DNA of 64,000 bases, from the NCBI RefSeq assembly GCF_020509005.1, contig NC_063024.1, positions 744,001 through 808,000 on the forward strand, written 5' to 3'. This document shows, piece by piece, positions 33,329 through 43,376 of the stretch (position 1 is the first letter of the stretch; every line of letters begins with the position of its first letter). Made by a program: the position numbers and the translations under genes. The notes beneath the pieces were generated by a model. The model made no database searches, had not been told where the DNA came from, and worked only from the letters and a program-made list of their open reading frames with translations. This DNA is from Fulvia fulva. Its lineage: Eukaryota; Ascomycota; Dothideomycetes; Mycosphaerellales; Mycosphaerellaceae.

Positions 33329-34050
33329 TCAGCTTTTTCGCGATCCGTCGCCGGCATCTGGCAACCTTGACAGCATACAATGACGAGTGGCGGCAGCATG
33401 CGATGTTCGGCCAGGTAGCTGAAGTACGATCCGTGAGTACGGCACGCCCCTTTGCTCTGGACGTGCGCAGGATTTGATCTTCCTCGACTGTCCATTTTGC
33501 ATTCGGTGGTTGAGTAGGATTGCCACATTTCGACCACCGGACCATTACGGCCTGTGTTGATCGCTTCAATGCAAGCCCGACCTGTGGGAATGACATGCCC
33601 TGCGCCCGCAGGCGCTGGAGCTCCTTATCTTCCTCAGAACTCCAACTCCGCTTCACCAGTTGTGTGGGTGAATACCCCCTGAGGGACTCAACGGCCTTTC
33701 TGACGGCGTCGCGGTCCCGTCCAGGCAGAGCTGCCACCATTACGTCTTGTGATAAGTTCGCCTTTCGCATCATTGCAAGTTTGTCCCTTTCGAGGCTTGA
33801 CCATGAATAAATTCCTGCGTTATGTGCACGTTTTTCGCTCCCTGCGAGATGGCACGAGATGCTCTTTTTGGACCTTCCAAGAGAATCTGCGATCGATTGC
33901 AGGGTTTGCCCTTGTTCCTGGAGCATCCTAAGCTTGACATCTTCCTCAGGTGTCCAGTGTCTAAAGCTGTGCGTAGCCCCATCACGCCGATGATGGTCTA
34001 CCGTTGAACGACCCCGCGAAGGGTACCTTGGACCTGCCAGGTAGTATTGA
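33329..34050 (-). pseudogene. Decayed tandem Myb/SANT-repeat gene (copy 2)
   Basis: Four Myb-like repeats are readable: WTPEEDVKL...GRSKKSI, WSSLERDKL...PGRDRDAV, WSSEEDKEL...KRSTQAV and WTVEEDQIL. In the fourth, the frame breaks near 33446-33450: after SRAKG the matching continuation VPYSRIVLQLPGRTSHAA lies one base out of phase, and it aligns with MSFARIAKLLPGRSAFAA of the neighbour. The frame upstream of the first repeat (HQYYLAG...HWTPEED) is open but has no ATG before a TAG. The gene therefore lacks a start and carries a frameshift, unless unseen introns or sequence errors explain both. It sits 17-40 bp behind its paralogue on the same strand. Confidence 0.55.
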
Positions 34051-34067
34051 TGTAATAGTCGCGATGG

Positions 34068-35096
34068 CTATGGATTTGTGCGACTGATGCGACTCGCTAG
34101 CCTGTATGTGCGCACGCCAGGCCAGGTAGCTGCAATCCTACTGTACCATGCAGTGCTGTACTGACGAGACGAGACTGCAGGGTTGCCAGGGTAGAAACTG
34201 TAGAAGTGAGAACTAGCCGCAAACGCAGAACGTCCTGGCAAGAGCTTTGCGATTCGTGCAAAGGACATTCCCGCTGCTCTTGATGATCTCAATATTTCTG
34301 ACTCCTGGGCTGTCCAGATCGGCTTGAAAGTTCGACATTTCAACGCAGATAGTTTACTATAGACGCTGGCCAACGGTCGATCCAGACGCTTCGCGATCTC
34401 GTGATCACTAAGTCGCAAGTCGCCACGATAATGTTTCAGCAAATTCTCCTCCTTGATTGACCACGGTACAAGTCTGTCACCGCCTGATCTACTCGAAAGT
34501 CTTCGAATCTTGGCATTGATGCTGTGCTCGGTGCGATCTGGGAATTGTCCGAGTATCTCGCGCCGTGAATGACCGGCGTTATGCAAATCTTGGAGACGCC
34601 GGTATTCAGCTTCGGTCCAGGCTTTCTTGACGGGTAATGTGCCGATTCGCTGATCTACATTGCTCAAGCGGGAGTATACACTTCTGCGTGGGCGTCCCAG
34701 GATATTGGCGATTTCCCCTGGGGACCGGCCCTGAGTGTTGAGTTCGACAAGTGTGTCCAGTTGAGACTGAGTCCATCGTCTGACTTCGCGGACGGGATTC
34801 GAAACAGGCCCTGACCTGAACCTTTCTCTTGCCGCCCCAGAACTTCTGCCGAAAATAGTCGCAATGGAGGCGAATGTTTGCCCTTGAGCACGCAGTTGAA
34901 AGAGCTGGTCGATCTCGGATTGCGTCCAAGGCCTATGGGGAGGTGTCGTCCTGGGCTTGGCTTCAGCATAATACCGATGGGAGACCTTTGCAGCACGGAT
35001 ATCAGTCCAGTGAGGCAGCCGTAACATGGCACCTAGTTCGGGACTCCATCTGCTGAGCATAGACCTGCCTCCATTTGGAACCCAGGATATCACCAT
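34068..35096 (-). CDS. Protein of five tandem Myb/SANT-like repeats (copy 1)
   Basis: A single exon, 342 aa. Five helix-turn-helix repeats of about 45 residues each begin with W at regular spacing: RPWTQSEIDQ, RRWTQSQLDT, KAWTEAEYRR, VPWSIKEENL and PIWTAQESEI. Each ends in a G/P/D-R-S/T third helix (FGRSSGA, LGRPRRSV, PDRTEHSI, LDRPLASV, LPGRSAFA). Such repeats bind DNA or histone tails, so a nuclear regulatory role is the natural inference; the family is not one I can name. The N-terminus (MVISWVPNGGRSMLSRW) could instead start at the later Met. The decayed paralogue lies directly downstream. Confidence 0.7.
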   Translation of the reverse strand: MVISWVPNGGRSMLSRWSPELGAMLRLPHWTDIRAAKVSHRYYAEAKPRTTPPHRPWTQSEIDQLFQLRAQGQTFASIATIFGRSSGAARERFRSGPVSNPVREVRRWTQSQLDTLVELNTQGRSPGEIANILGRPRRSVYSRLSNVDQRIGTLPVKKAWTEAEYRRLQDLHNAGHSRREILGQFPDRTEHSINAKIRRLSSRSGGDRLVPWSIKEENLLKHYRGDLRLSDHEIAKRLDRPLASVYSKLSALKCRTFKPIWTAQESEILRSSRAAGMSFARIAKLLPGRSAFAASSHFYSFYPGNPAVSSRQYSTAWYSRIAATWPGVRTYRLASRISRTNP

Positions 35097-35623
35097 CTCT
35101 CAGAGTCAAGGATTGGCAGCATCATCATCGCCCCGAATTGCGTGGGCCTTGTGCTTCAAGTCGATGATGCTGTCTTCAGTGGACTGCTGTTGACGATGAA
35201 GATGTTGAAGTGTTGGAGGACGGGTTGAAGTCGAGGTCGCGAGATTGTCATTCCGGCGCCAATCTCGCTTAATTGTGGGTCCAGCACTTTTGCTCCCGAG
35301 GATGCATCTGTGCATAGCGATGACAACAAGCAGCTCGACATGGCAGACACTGCTGCGTCATGTTGTAATGTCACCGAACATGAGGTCGGGATAGCATTGA
35401 TAGGGAGGAAGGCAGGAACCTGGAAAGCAGTCTGAGATGCTCATTGAGTTTCGGCACTTGCTCAGCCGGCCCCTTGGCGGTCCTGCCGACATCAGGCTGT
35501 CACGATGTGACGATCTTGTCGCTGTGCAAGAACAGTGAAAGATGCGAACATGGCCGTGCTGGAAGCAAGATAAAGTGTACGTTAATGATTCACGATACTG
35601 GCAGGTCTACCGCACCTCGTGCA
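35097..35623. other. Divergent intergenic region
   Basis: About 500 bp between the Myb-repeat gene (minus) and the SGNH hydrolase gene (plus). The hydrolase frame stays open upstream and an alternative ATG lies at 35585, 13 codons earlier. No other feature seen. Confidence 0.45.
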
Positions 35624-36395
35624 ATGGACACGCCCAAACAGCCCGCTAATCTGGCCCCTCCAACCAAGCCATCACTACTCCGGCATCACCAAGACCACTT
35701 GAGAATCCTCGCCTTCGGAAACTCCCTCACAGAAGGCTACACCGACTTCGGCATGCGATTCCATCCCTACGGCAACGCTCTCAAGTCCAAGCTCTCAGCC
35801 CTCGCTCCCGACCTCACAATCTCAGTCGACATCAACGGGCAAAGCGGCGACTGTGTCCTGGACTCTCTTCGTGGGAACTTCAAGAACCGACTACTCAACG
35901 CGATCGGATCAAGAGAGCATGGCAAGTACGACTTGGCCATAGTACTTGGCCATAGTACTTGGCGGGACCAATGACCTTGCCCACAAGCTCGAGAGGGGCC
36001 TTGAAGGCTCGGAGGAGATTTTCCAGGGGTTGCGCCCGCTGTATGAGCATGTTCTGAATGCTGGGACGAGTTTGATTGTCATGACTGTGCCGGAGCGAGC
36101 TATTGATACTAGGAGTTCTGATCTTGCAGTGAAGGCGCACGCTAATAGGGAGCATCTCAATCGCTTGATTGTGCAATGGGCAGCAGACTCTCGTCTGCAT
36201 AGAGAACAGATTGATGGCCCGAAAGTGTACTTCTTTGATCTTGCTGCTTTGGTTCCATTCCCGAGGAATGAGGATGATGGTGATACGACACCGGCTGAGG
36301 GAGGGATGTGGTCACTCGATGATCTGCACATGACATCCAGGGGTTACGACTTTGTCGGAAACGAGCTCGCGGCTTTCATCAAGAATCTACTGTAA
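35624..36395 (+). pseudogene. SGNH/GDSL hydrolase disrupted by a 13-bp tandem duplication
   Basis: The first part (from 35624) carries block I, ILAFGNSLTEGY, with the nucleophile Ser. The second part carries the GGTNDL block, MTVPERA and the C-terminal catalytic DDLHMTSRGY (Asp-x-x-His). Between them TTGGCCATAGTAC occurs twice in a row (35933-35945 and 35946-35958). Without one copy the frame would read KYDLAIVLGGTNDL, the expected family sequence; with both, it ends in TGA at 35972-35974. The extra 13 bp therefore splits one esterase of about 250 aa. Homologues are esterases/lipases of diverse substrates. It may be a recent null allele or an assembly error, since everything else looks intact. 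Confidence 0.8.
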
Positions 36396-37597
36396 GAGGA
36401 GCACCTCGTACGAGATGACAGGGACTGTGTCGATGACTTCACTTTCGAGGGTGAATCATTAAGAGCCATCCATCGTTGACGGGATACATGAAGAGCCTCA
36501 CGGGACCGCTGGATCAAGGTTGCCATTCCAACAACTTTTCTGTACAGGCTTATCAGGTCAAAGAGGTCATACAAACGCAACTCTTTATGTAGCTGGGAGT
36601 ACTCACACGACTCGAGCTGTTCCCAGAAGGAGACACGTTCTTGCGCCTAGGGGGAAGCAGCAGAGCTTGAGCATGAATCGAAGGAACATCTGAAGAGGCT
36701 CAGAGAGAAGTACGAGCGCACAACGGAAGCTCACTGGGATCAACATCACGAAAGCCCATAAATCACGCGTCGTCCGCGTAGACATGGAGCTGCTCCGGTC
36801 CCGCGAGGTTCGCAGGGGCTATGCAAATGTAGCGTCAGCTCGATGATCTTTGCCTCGGAGGCTATGCTAGCATGCAGACCTTCCCGCATCTTTCGCGTGT
36901 TGTTGCAATATAGTAGCGTGTCGGGTACAGCACGGGCGCGCAGTGAAAGACTGTGACTGCAACGTTGGAGAGGAGCTGCGAGCTACAGGCGTCGCTAATG
37001 CTCAGGCCAGGTTGAGCTTCGGCGGCATACAAACGCGTTCAAGAGAGGTTAGGCGGATAAGAGAGAAGTCTACGAGAAAATGGTGGGGAACATCTTCTAG
37101 CCGTTGTGGAGGCGAGTGCCGTGTCCGGCGATGGCTTGCGCAAATCGTCGAAGGTATGTCTTGCCAGTGAGATGCAAGCATTGTAGTCCTTCAAAGCTTG
37201 CTGGAACACCCATTCCACCACAAACATTGATCCTGCTATGTCCTTGACGCGCCGCGCCACACCTGCTCTGCAGTATATCCAACGATTCTTGCATTCACTT
37301 CTATACACTAACAGATGCATCCCAGTGAATCTGCAAGCTTGGGACTTGATGCAACTGCCACACGTGACACCGTGCGGCATTCACCGCCGCCGTTGCGCTA
37401 GCGCGATTTCCTTTCTTATTGTCGACAATGCCATGGTCACAAATGACTCCAACACACTTTCTGAAGAGACAGATTCTCATCGCAACATACAACACACAAC
37501 ACTTTGCATATCCCCAGATTCGCGTTTTCACGACATCAACCACCTACACTTGTAAAGATACTCAAGACCGGTCAACATCTCAACATATACAATCACC
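36396..37597. other. Intergenic region
   Basis: About 1.2 kb with short unrelated frames. The end (about 37480-37597) is an A/C-rich leader (CATCTCAACATATACAATCACC) running into the next ATG, typical of a fungal 5' UTR. Nothing else is supported. Confidence 0.5.
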
Positions 37598-38494
37598 ATG
37601 ACCAACCTCGCCAACTTCGAAAAGCAGCTCGCAGACGCCGAGAAGGCGGGCAACAAGCAATCCGCCCAACGCCTGAGGTTCATCATCCAGAAGCAGAGGC
37701 GCAACACCGCCAACCGCGACGAAAAGCAACAGACTCGGAAACGCAAAGCCGAGGATGATGGCACTGGCCCATACAAAGCCATGCGCTTCACAGACAGCGG
37801 CATCAGCATGGGCACCGTCGAGGACATGATCCAGGAATCACACGCTCGAGACCAAGCCGAGATGAAGAAGCGTGAAGAAGCGCGTCTGAAGACAGAGCGA
37901 GCACGAAAGACAGCCGAGTCGCAGCGTAAGAGGCGCGAATACCAAGCTCGTCAGGCAGAGAGGGAGCGCCAGGATCAGGCTGAGAAGGACCGCAAAGCCA
38001 AGGAGGAGCGCGATCGCAAGGACAAAGCGCGGAGGGAACGAGACGAGAGATTCCGCCAAAAGCCACCCCCAAAATCCCAACCTCCTCCACCACGCTCACC
38101 ACCAAGATCCCCTCCCCGCCCAACACCAACACGCCGCCCAGCAGCACCTCTAGCAACCATGCACCAAATCAACACCTGGCGGACCTTCAGCCTCAACTGC
38201 TTCGCCGACTACTCCAAAGTGCTGACCTTCCCCGCACCACCTGGCGGCTGCTGCAGCAGTGCGGAATGCCAGGCGGCAGCTGAAAATCGAGTGTTGGAGG
38301 CGTGTGACTGTCATATCCGCCTGGCGTTCAGGAATGCGCGAGTCACGAACTTTAGGATGGAGAGGTTGAAGTGGCATCCGGATCGGTTTGGGCAGTGTGT
38401 GGATGAGAAGAGGGCGGAGTTTGAGAGGGCGGAGTTTGAGAGGAAGGCGAAGGAGATGTTTGTGGTTGTTGATGGGTTGTATCAGGGGAGGTAG
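37598..38494 (+). CDS. Coiled-coil protein with a C-terminal HPD (J-domain-like) segment
   Basis: A single exon, 298 aa. Residues about 75-155 form a long, highly charged Arg/Lys/Glu coiled coil, followed by a proline-rich linker (PPPKSQPPPPRSPPRSPP). The C-terminal part has RMERLKWHPDRFGQC followed by KAKEMFVVVDGLYQ. The HPD tripeptide between two helices is the Hsp70-stimulating motif of J domains, and the following helix fits helix III, but the preceding region with four cysteines is not a canonical helix II. Similar coiled-coil/HPD proteins are common in filamentous fungi and uncharacterised. It is convergent with the tannase gene, 169 bp apart. Confidence 0.7.
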   Translation: MTNLANFEKQLADAEKAGNKQSAQRLRFIIQKQRRNTANRDEKQQTRKRKAEDDGTGPYKAMRFTDSGISMGTVEDMIQESHARDQAEMKKREEARLKTERARKTAESQRKRREYQARQAERERQDQAEKDRKAKEERDRKDKARRERDERFRQKPPPKSQPPPPRSPPRSPPRPTPTRRPAAPLATMHQINTWRTFSLNCFADYSKVLTFPAPPGGCCSSAECQAAAENRVLEACDCHIRLAFRNARVTNFRMERLKWHPDRFGQCVDEKRAEFERAEFERKAKEMFVVVDGLYQGR

Positions 38495-38663
38495 ATGTTG
38501 GGGTTGGTGGCGGTAGGGAGAGATTGGAGGGATTGTGGCGGTGATATGGTTGATGAAACCCATGATGATGGACACACAGCCTAACGTGGCTTGCATAGCA
38601 CAGCATCACATTGACAGCGTTCACGCATCCTTCTAAACACACACATCCACCTCCTCCCCTCCC

Positions 38664-40289
38664 CTACGGCACACACCTCCAACTCTCCACATCCTTATAA
38701 TTATCCGGATCCACACACTCATTCCTCAACGGATACCTACAATGCCTCCTCTCAAAATCCACCCCCAACGCCACCGTATCATTCACAAACCTGACCCCCG
38801 TAATACTCTCCGGCGCCTTCCCTTCTTCGACCCACTCAATAATCCTCCTCAACACATTATGCTGCGCATCCTGAAACGGACTCCCAGCCACAAACTCCTG
38901 CCCAACAACATACGCCCCCAACCCGCCCGTGCAATGATCCATCCCCCCGATTCTAAAGAAGCGGTAGAACTCGTCGAGCTCAGAGGGGGATTGCGACATG
39001 GTGGCGGCCACGTGGTCGTAGTAGCGGGGACTGTTTGCGGAAGTGATGATGCTATCCATTTGGCCATGGTAATGGAGAATTTTGCCACCGCGGGCGGCGA
39101 AGGGGAATAAGTCGCCGTTCCAGCTTTCGATGTTGAAGGGGTTTTTGGCCGCTGCGTAGGCGGCCGTGCTGGCGTTTAGGGTGGAGGCGTTCCAGGTGGG
39201 GTCGTTGAGGATTGCGTAGCGGAACCAGTCTTCGGTGTAGGGGAAGGGTTGGCCGTTGTATTCGATGTGGGAGGAGGCGAGTTCGCTGCCGGGTTGCATG
39301 CGGGGGAAGATGAGGGCGCCGTTTTTACCGTAGTAATCCTCGAACACTCGCTGAACAGTCACGACTTGTTTTGCGGTGAGGCAGTTGGAGGTGTTGGTGG
39401 CGGTTGAGGAGCATTGGAGGCTGACAGGCTTGTAGGAGCAGAGGGTTGGGTCTTCGAGGATGCCGTCTTTGACGCCATCGAGGGCGTCACATTGTTTGAG
39501 AATGTCCTGGTGAACTAGCGCCCACTTGTCTGGAGAGACGAAGGTATCCGACGTGTTCGAACCAGTAATTGGCAAAAAGTGACCAGACCAAGACGTCAAA
39601 TTATCAAAAGCCAGAGCAGGCGCGCCTACCAGGACCCCATCAAACAGCTGCGGCCAATCCTGAACCATCTTGAACCCTTGCCGTCCTCCAGTGGAGCAGC
39701 CTATGTAATAGCTCTTCCCCGGGATCTGCTGCTTGCTGTAGTAAGCCTTCGTAATCTCCTTGCCAACTACCGTCTCAGTGTATAAGCTCCGCCACGCAAA
39801 ATCTTCCATCACATCTGGATTGTCCTTGAAAGCCAGACCGCGAGTCCCGTTGTGGCCGTTATTCGCACCGACCGTGGCGAAGCCGAAGGAAGTTCCGTAT
39901 GCTACGTCCTCGTACTGGAGACATCCGTTGAGACCGCCGTTGCCAGTACTCAGGAACCTTCCAGTCCAGTTCGTGGGGAGCCAGGCTTCCAAGGTGATGC
40001 CAGAACGGCTCGATGTCGAGACGTACATGGCCACGCGGCAGAGGTCGACGGGCACGACTTGAGATGGTCGCGTACACGACCGTAACTCAGGCGTGCTCTG
40101 ATCCAGACTGACGTTTGTCCCAGCCGCAATATAACGACTAAAGTTGACCGTAACATTCTCTCTCTGGAACTCTCTCGCAATACCCTCGCACGCAGCCTCT
40201 GGATCCCTTAGCACAAAATTTTGAGTCTGAGTCTGACCTTGCACAAGGCCTAAAGCCACAAGGCCCAACGACAAAACCCGAAGAATCAT
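38664..40289 (-). CDS. Secreted tannase/feruloyl esterase family enzyme
   Basis: A single exon, 541 aa. The N-terminus is a clear signal peptide (MILRVLSLGLVALGLVQGQ). The family's linked Cys-Ser and His-Cys pairs are visible: IGCSTGGRQG with C198-S199, LHYHGQMD with Asp412 and GGMDHCTGG with H452-C453. The Ser, Asp and His form the catalytic triad and the two cysteines the neighbouring disulfide that defines the family. Ten or more N-glycosylation sequons fit secretion. Enzymes of this family release gallic or ferulic acid from tannins or plant cell-wall esters; which substrate applies cannot be read from sequence. Length is typical. Confidence 0.95.
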   Translation of the reverse strand: MILRVLSLGLVALGLVQGQTQTQNFVLRDPEAACEGIAREFQRENVTVNFSRYIAAGTNVSLDQSTPELRSCTRPSQVVPVDLCRVAMYVSTSSRSGITLEAWLPTNWTGRFLSTGNGGLNGCLQYEDVAYGTSFGFATVGANNGHNGTRGLAFKDNPDVMEDFAWRSLYTETVVGKEITKAYYSKQQIPGKSYYIGCSTGGRQGFKMVQDWPQLFDGVLVGAPALAFDNLTSWSGHFLPITGSNTSDTFVSPDKWALVHQDILKQCDALDGVKDGILEDPTLCSYKPVSLQCSSTATNTSNCLTAKQVVTVQRVFEDYYGKNGALIFPRMQPGSELASSHIEYNGQPFPYTEDWFRYAILNDPTWNASTLNASTAAYAAAKNPFNIESWNGDLFPFAARGGKILHYHGQMDSIITSANSPRYYDHVAATMSQSPSELDEFYRFFRIGGMDHCTGGLGAYVVGQEFVAGSPFQDAQHNVLRRIIEWVEEGKAPESITGVRFVNDTVALGVDFERRHCRYPLRNECVDPDNYKDVESWRCVP

Positions 40290-41327
40290 TGAAAAAACTT
40301 GACAAGCAGCACTTTGGAAGAAGCAGTGTCAGAAAGGGCGCCGAAGCTTGCGAAGCCCTACCTCGATGTCCAAGGAGATGGGGACAAGCATGTTTATACA
40401 TACTCGCACACAGCCGTGACAGCATCTCGGAGTAGTCTTGATCCCCATAGTATTAGTTCGTCCACTAGCCCCATGGGCGACGCACTCCACGCGTTGGCGC
40501 CATGCATGGTCACGCGGCCTTGGTGTCGGCAGCAGGTAGGGGAAGCCTTGATGGAGGCTTGACAGTTGGGCGGCACATAGATCGTGTAGCTTCTGTTGGA
40601 AATGGTTGTTGCCAAGATGTATGGTTTGGTCCAGTCTTGTAGCAGTCTTGTTATTCACTGGATGCCGTTTTTGGTTGAAGTGATCGTCCCTTCGTCGTAC
40701 TCTTTCCAATCGTTTGCAGAAAACGTTCAACGGCCTGACGTTGCACGGCAGTCGTCACCTCAAGCGCGGTGTGACCTCGGCTCCCGGTAAAGTCCAACCG
40801 AAGGCGGGCGAGATTAGGTTCGGCAGATGTTCCTGCGTCCAAAGACTTGGCGGACATTTATCCGCCACGCAATGATTAGTAGGGCAGTGCAGCCGCATGC
40901 CGTTTGTGGTTCCTGTGTCCCTGACATGGCCAGCAAGGCTGCGTTTTCAATACCGGTATATCCGTCTGCTGCGTTCTGTACATGCAACCTCAGTTTTGAG
41001 ATATGGTAGCAAGGCCGTACCATCTGGCGCTCAAGTCGTTGGTGAAGGTGCTCTTGAGTACTTAACTCGTGCCCAAGAGCGTTTGCCCTTGCACTCAAAG
41101 TTGGATAGCAACGATATCTTCAAGCCACTCAGGCTCCATCGTCTGATTCGCCATCACCCTCCGCGTAATGCCACCATTTGACGCTGAAACTTCTGTACAA
41201 TTACGTTCACATGATACACAGCCACTTGCGGGATTATCACCCATCAAACACACCATGCTGGAGCTCAACTCCAATCCTGCGACACCATTAGTTAGCAAAG
41301 TTCCACAAAACCATTCCACGTTCAAAC
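40290..41327. other. Intergenic region
   Basis: About 1 kb between two minus-strand genes, holding the tannase promoter. A minus-strand frame near 40651-40857 contains GHTALEVTTAVQRQAVERFL, faintly like an ankyrin helix pair, but it is too short to support. A possible extra 3' exon of the ADCK1-like gene lies at 41095-41270 (see findings). Confidence 0.4.
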
Positions 41328-43376
41328 TCACCCCTCCGCCATCTTCTTCATACTCTCCTCAATATCATCATCCATCCCCTTCCCCACTCCAACCGCCTGT
41401 CTAAACTTCGCCCAATAAAACCACAAATCAGTCGCAAACAGCACAAACCTAAACAGACAGTGCTTCCCATACTCTTTCCATCTCTCAACCGCCCTCGCCT
41501 CACGATCCTCCGTCAAAGCTCGACTAGCCCAGTAGCCAGTAATCTTGATCCTGTTAACGGGGGAGCCGAGGAACTGGTTGTTCCCTTGCACAATCCGGAG
41601 GTTGCGGCCAATGAAGATAAGTTCTTGCGGGAATTTGTCCTGGTTCGCAAGGATATCGCGAATGTCGCGGCGCATACGCTGTTGCATTTCGAACTGTCGT
41701 TGTTTTTGGTCCATTTTGCTGAGTTTCTTGATGCCTTCCATGGTTTTGTTGTCGCCTCCTTGGTAGGGTCTCATCAGAGTGGCACTGGCGAAGATGTCCG
41801 GTGCGTCGACGCCCCATTCTTCTTCGGTGATCTTGGCCATGGTTTTGTTGTCGAAGGTCATCAAGCTTCGCCAGAAGAGGGCGTATTCTCGCCGGAATTT
41901 GGGAGACATTTGGATGTAGAGACCGTGGTCGATCAGGACGAGTTCGGGTTTGCCGGAGGGGAGACGGCGGATGAAGATGTTGCCAGGGTGTGGGTCGCAG
42001 TGAACGAGGCCCCAGAGGAACATTTGCGCGCTGAAGAGGTCGACCATTGTTTGCATTACTGGCTTGAAGCTCAAGCCGAGACCCCCTTTGCCGGATGCAC
42101 CACGCCAGTGGTCTCGTTTCGGTTTGAGCTTTTCATCGTCGGGGTTGTTCGCTCGGATAGAAGCCTTGACAGAAGGTGGTGGTGGTGGTGGCAGCTGAGC
42201 ACCGCCTGCACCAGGTGAGCCTTTGCGCCAGCCACCTTTCCAGGAACTCTCGACGCCTTCTTTATCCCACAGACGAACACCCTCGATCCACTCTGCAGTC
42301 ATGACGCGCTTGCTGCTGAGCTCCGGATACTCTGCAGGGATGTAAACTCTGTCCCGTAGACGAGGTTCGCCTTGAATGAGCTTGCGCATCTGTCTCGAGT
42401 TGTCTGCCTCTTTCCGGAAGTCCGTCTCAGCCATCAGTCTATCGCAGATGTACGGCACCAAGTGGTAAAGCGGTAGATCAAACCACCACGAATATATCTT
42501 GCTCACAACCCTGAACGACCACAGATCCCACCCGACTTGTCTCGCAATCTCTTTCTTCTGAATCTTGATGGCCACCTCACGCCCATCTGGCAGACGTGCC
42601 CAATGTACTTGCGCCACACTCGCACTTGCTCTTGCTGTCCGTTCCATTACCCCCTTATCCGCATCACCACTGAAGCTGATACCAAATACTTCCTCTACGC
42701 TCTTGCCAAAGTCCTCCTTGATGACCGTCTCCACCTCACGCCATGTATTCTGCGGCGCATCGTCAAACATGCGCGCGAACATCTTCTGGAACTCTGGTGG
42801 CAGAATCGCGCTCTGCATAGCGATCGCTTGGCCGATCTTGAGGTATAGCCCGCCATTGGCTCGGAGTAGCTCGAAGACTGTCCTCGCACTGCGGTTGTGT
42901 ACATCGGCTACACTGTCGCCTACCCAAGGATCAGGGCGAAAGTTAAGCTGGTAGTCCAGTGCGATCCATAGGCCTGTGCCAAAGGTTCGGAATGATCGAG
43001 TTATACACGAGTCGTAAAAGTTGGTATCAACGCCGTATACTATTCCGAGCAGGATCGATAATCGAACTAATCGTCGTAGCCATTTCCGCGTGCGTCGATA
43101 TGTCTTCGCCGCAGTCGGTTTGCCCAAAGATTCTGGTGAAGGAGGTCGCACCGGCGAGAAGGCGCTCTGGTATCGTTTGAGTCCAAGCCCAGCATTAATC
43201 GTCGGTACTCGGCGTTGTATCGCTGCATTCCTGGTATGTAAGTACTGTCGCGTGCTCAGTCCACCACTTCGATGCAATGATCTGATCGCGTTGAGGTCTG
43301 CTCCGGAAACAGATGGAGACTTTGGGGTCCTGCTTGCACATCGCCAGCATATCGGCGACACGGCACGAAGCATCAC
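41328..43376 (-). CDS. Mitochondrial ABC1/ADCK (UbiB) atypical kinase, ADCK1/Mcp2-like
   Basis: A single exon, 682 aa. The N-terminus is Arg/Ser-rich without acidic residues over about 20 residues, consistent with mitochondrial targeting, and a membrane helix follows (LVRLSILLGIVYGV). UbiB hallmarks are in order: the KxGQ motif in NGGLYLKIGQAIAMQS, the Ala/Ser-rich loop ARASASVAQVHWA in place of a Gly loop, the VAIKIQ lysine, the catalytic VHCDPHPGNIF and metal-binding LIDHGLY. A poly-proline insertion (QLPPPPPPS) is unusual. The yeast homologue Mcp2 and human ADCK1 sit in mitochondria and affect lipid/coenzyme Q distribution. The chosen stop follows MAEG, but the stop overlaps a consensus splice donor, so the C-terminus is uncertain. 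Confidence 0.93.
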   Translation of the reverse strand: MMLRAVSPICWRCASRTPKSPSVSGADLNAIRSLHRSGGLSTRQYLHTRNAAIQRRVPTINAGLGLKRYQSAFSPVRPPSPESLGKPTAAKTYRRTRKWLRRLVRLSILLGIVYGVDTNFYDSCITRSFRTFGTGLWIALDYQLNFRPDPWVGDSVADVHNRSARTVFELLRANGGLYLKIGQAIAMQSAILPPEFQKMFARMFDDAPQNTWREVETVIKEDFGKSVEEVFGISFSGDADKGVMERTARASASVAQVHWARLPDGREVAIKIQKKEIARQVGWDLWSFRVVSKIYSWWFDLPLYHLVPYICDRLMAETDFRKEADNSRQMRKLIQGEPRLRDRVYIPAEYPELSSKRVMTAEWIEGVRLWDKEGVESSWKGGWRKGSPGAGGAQLPPPPPPSVKASIRANNPDDEKLKPKRDHWRGASGKGGLGLSFKPVMQTMVDLFSAQMFLWGLVHCDPHPGNIFIRRLPSGKPELVLIDHGLYIQMSPKFRREYALFWRSLMTFDNKTMAKITEEEWGVDAPDIFASATLMRPYQGGDNKTMEGIKKLSKMDQKQRQFEMQQRMRRDIRDILANQDKFPQELIFIGRNLRIVQGNNQFLGSPVNRIKITGYWASRALTEDREARAVERWKEYGKHCLFRFVLFATDLWFYWAKFRQAVGVGKGMDDDIEESMKKMAEG

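Noticed and set aside
40651..40857. Ankyrin-repeat gene fragment
   Set aside because: Only one weak helix pair (GHTALEVTT...) in a 68-codon frame; neighbouring frames do not continue it.
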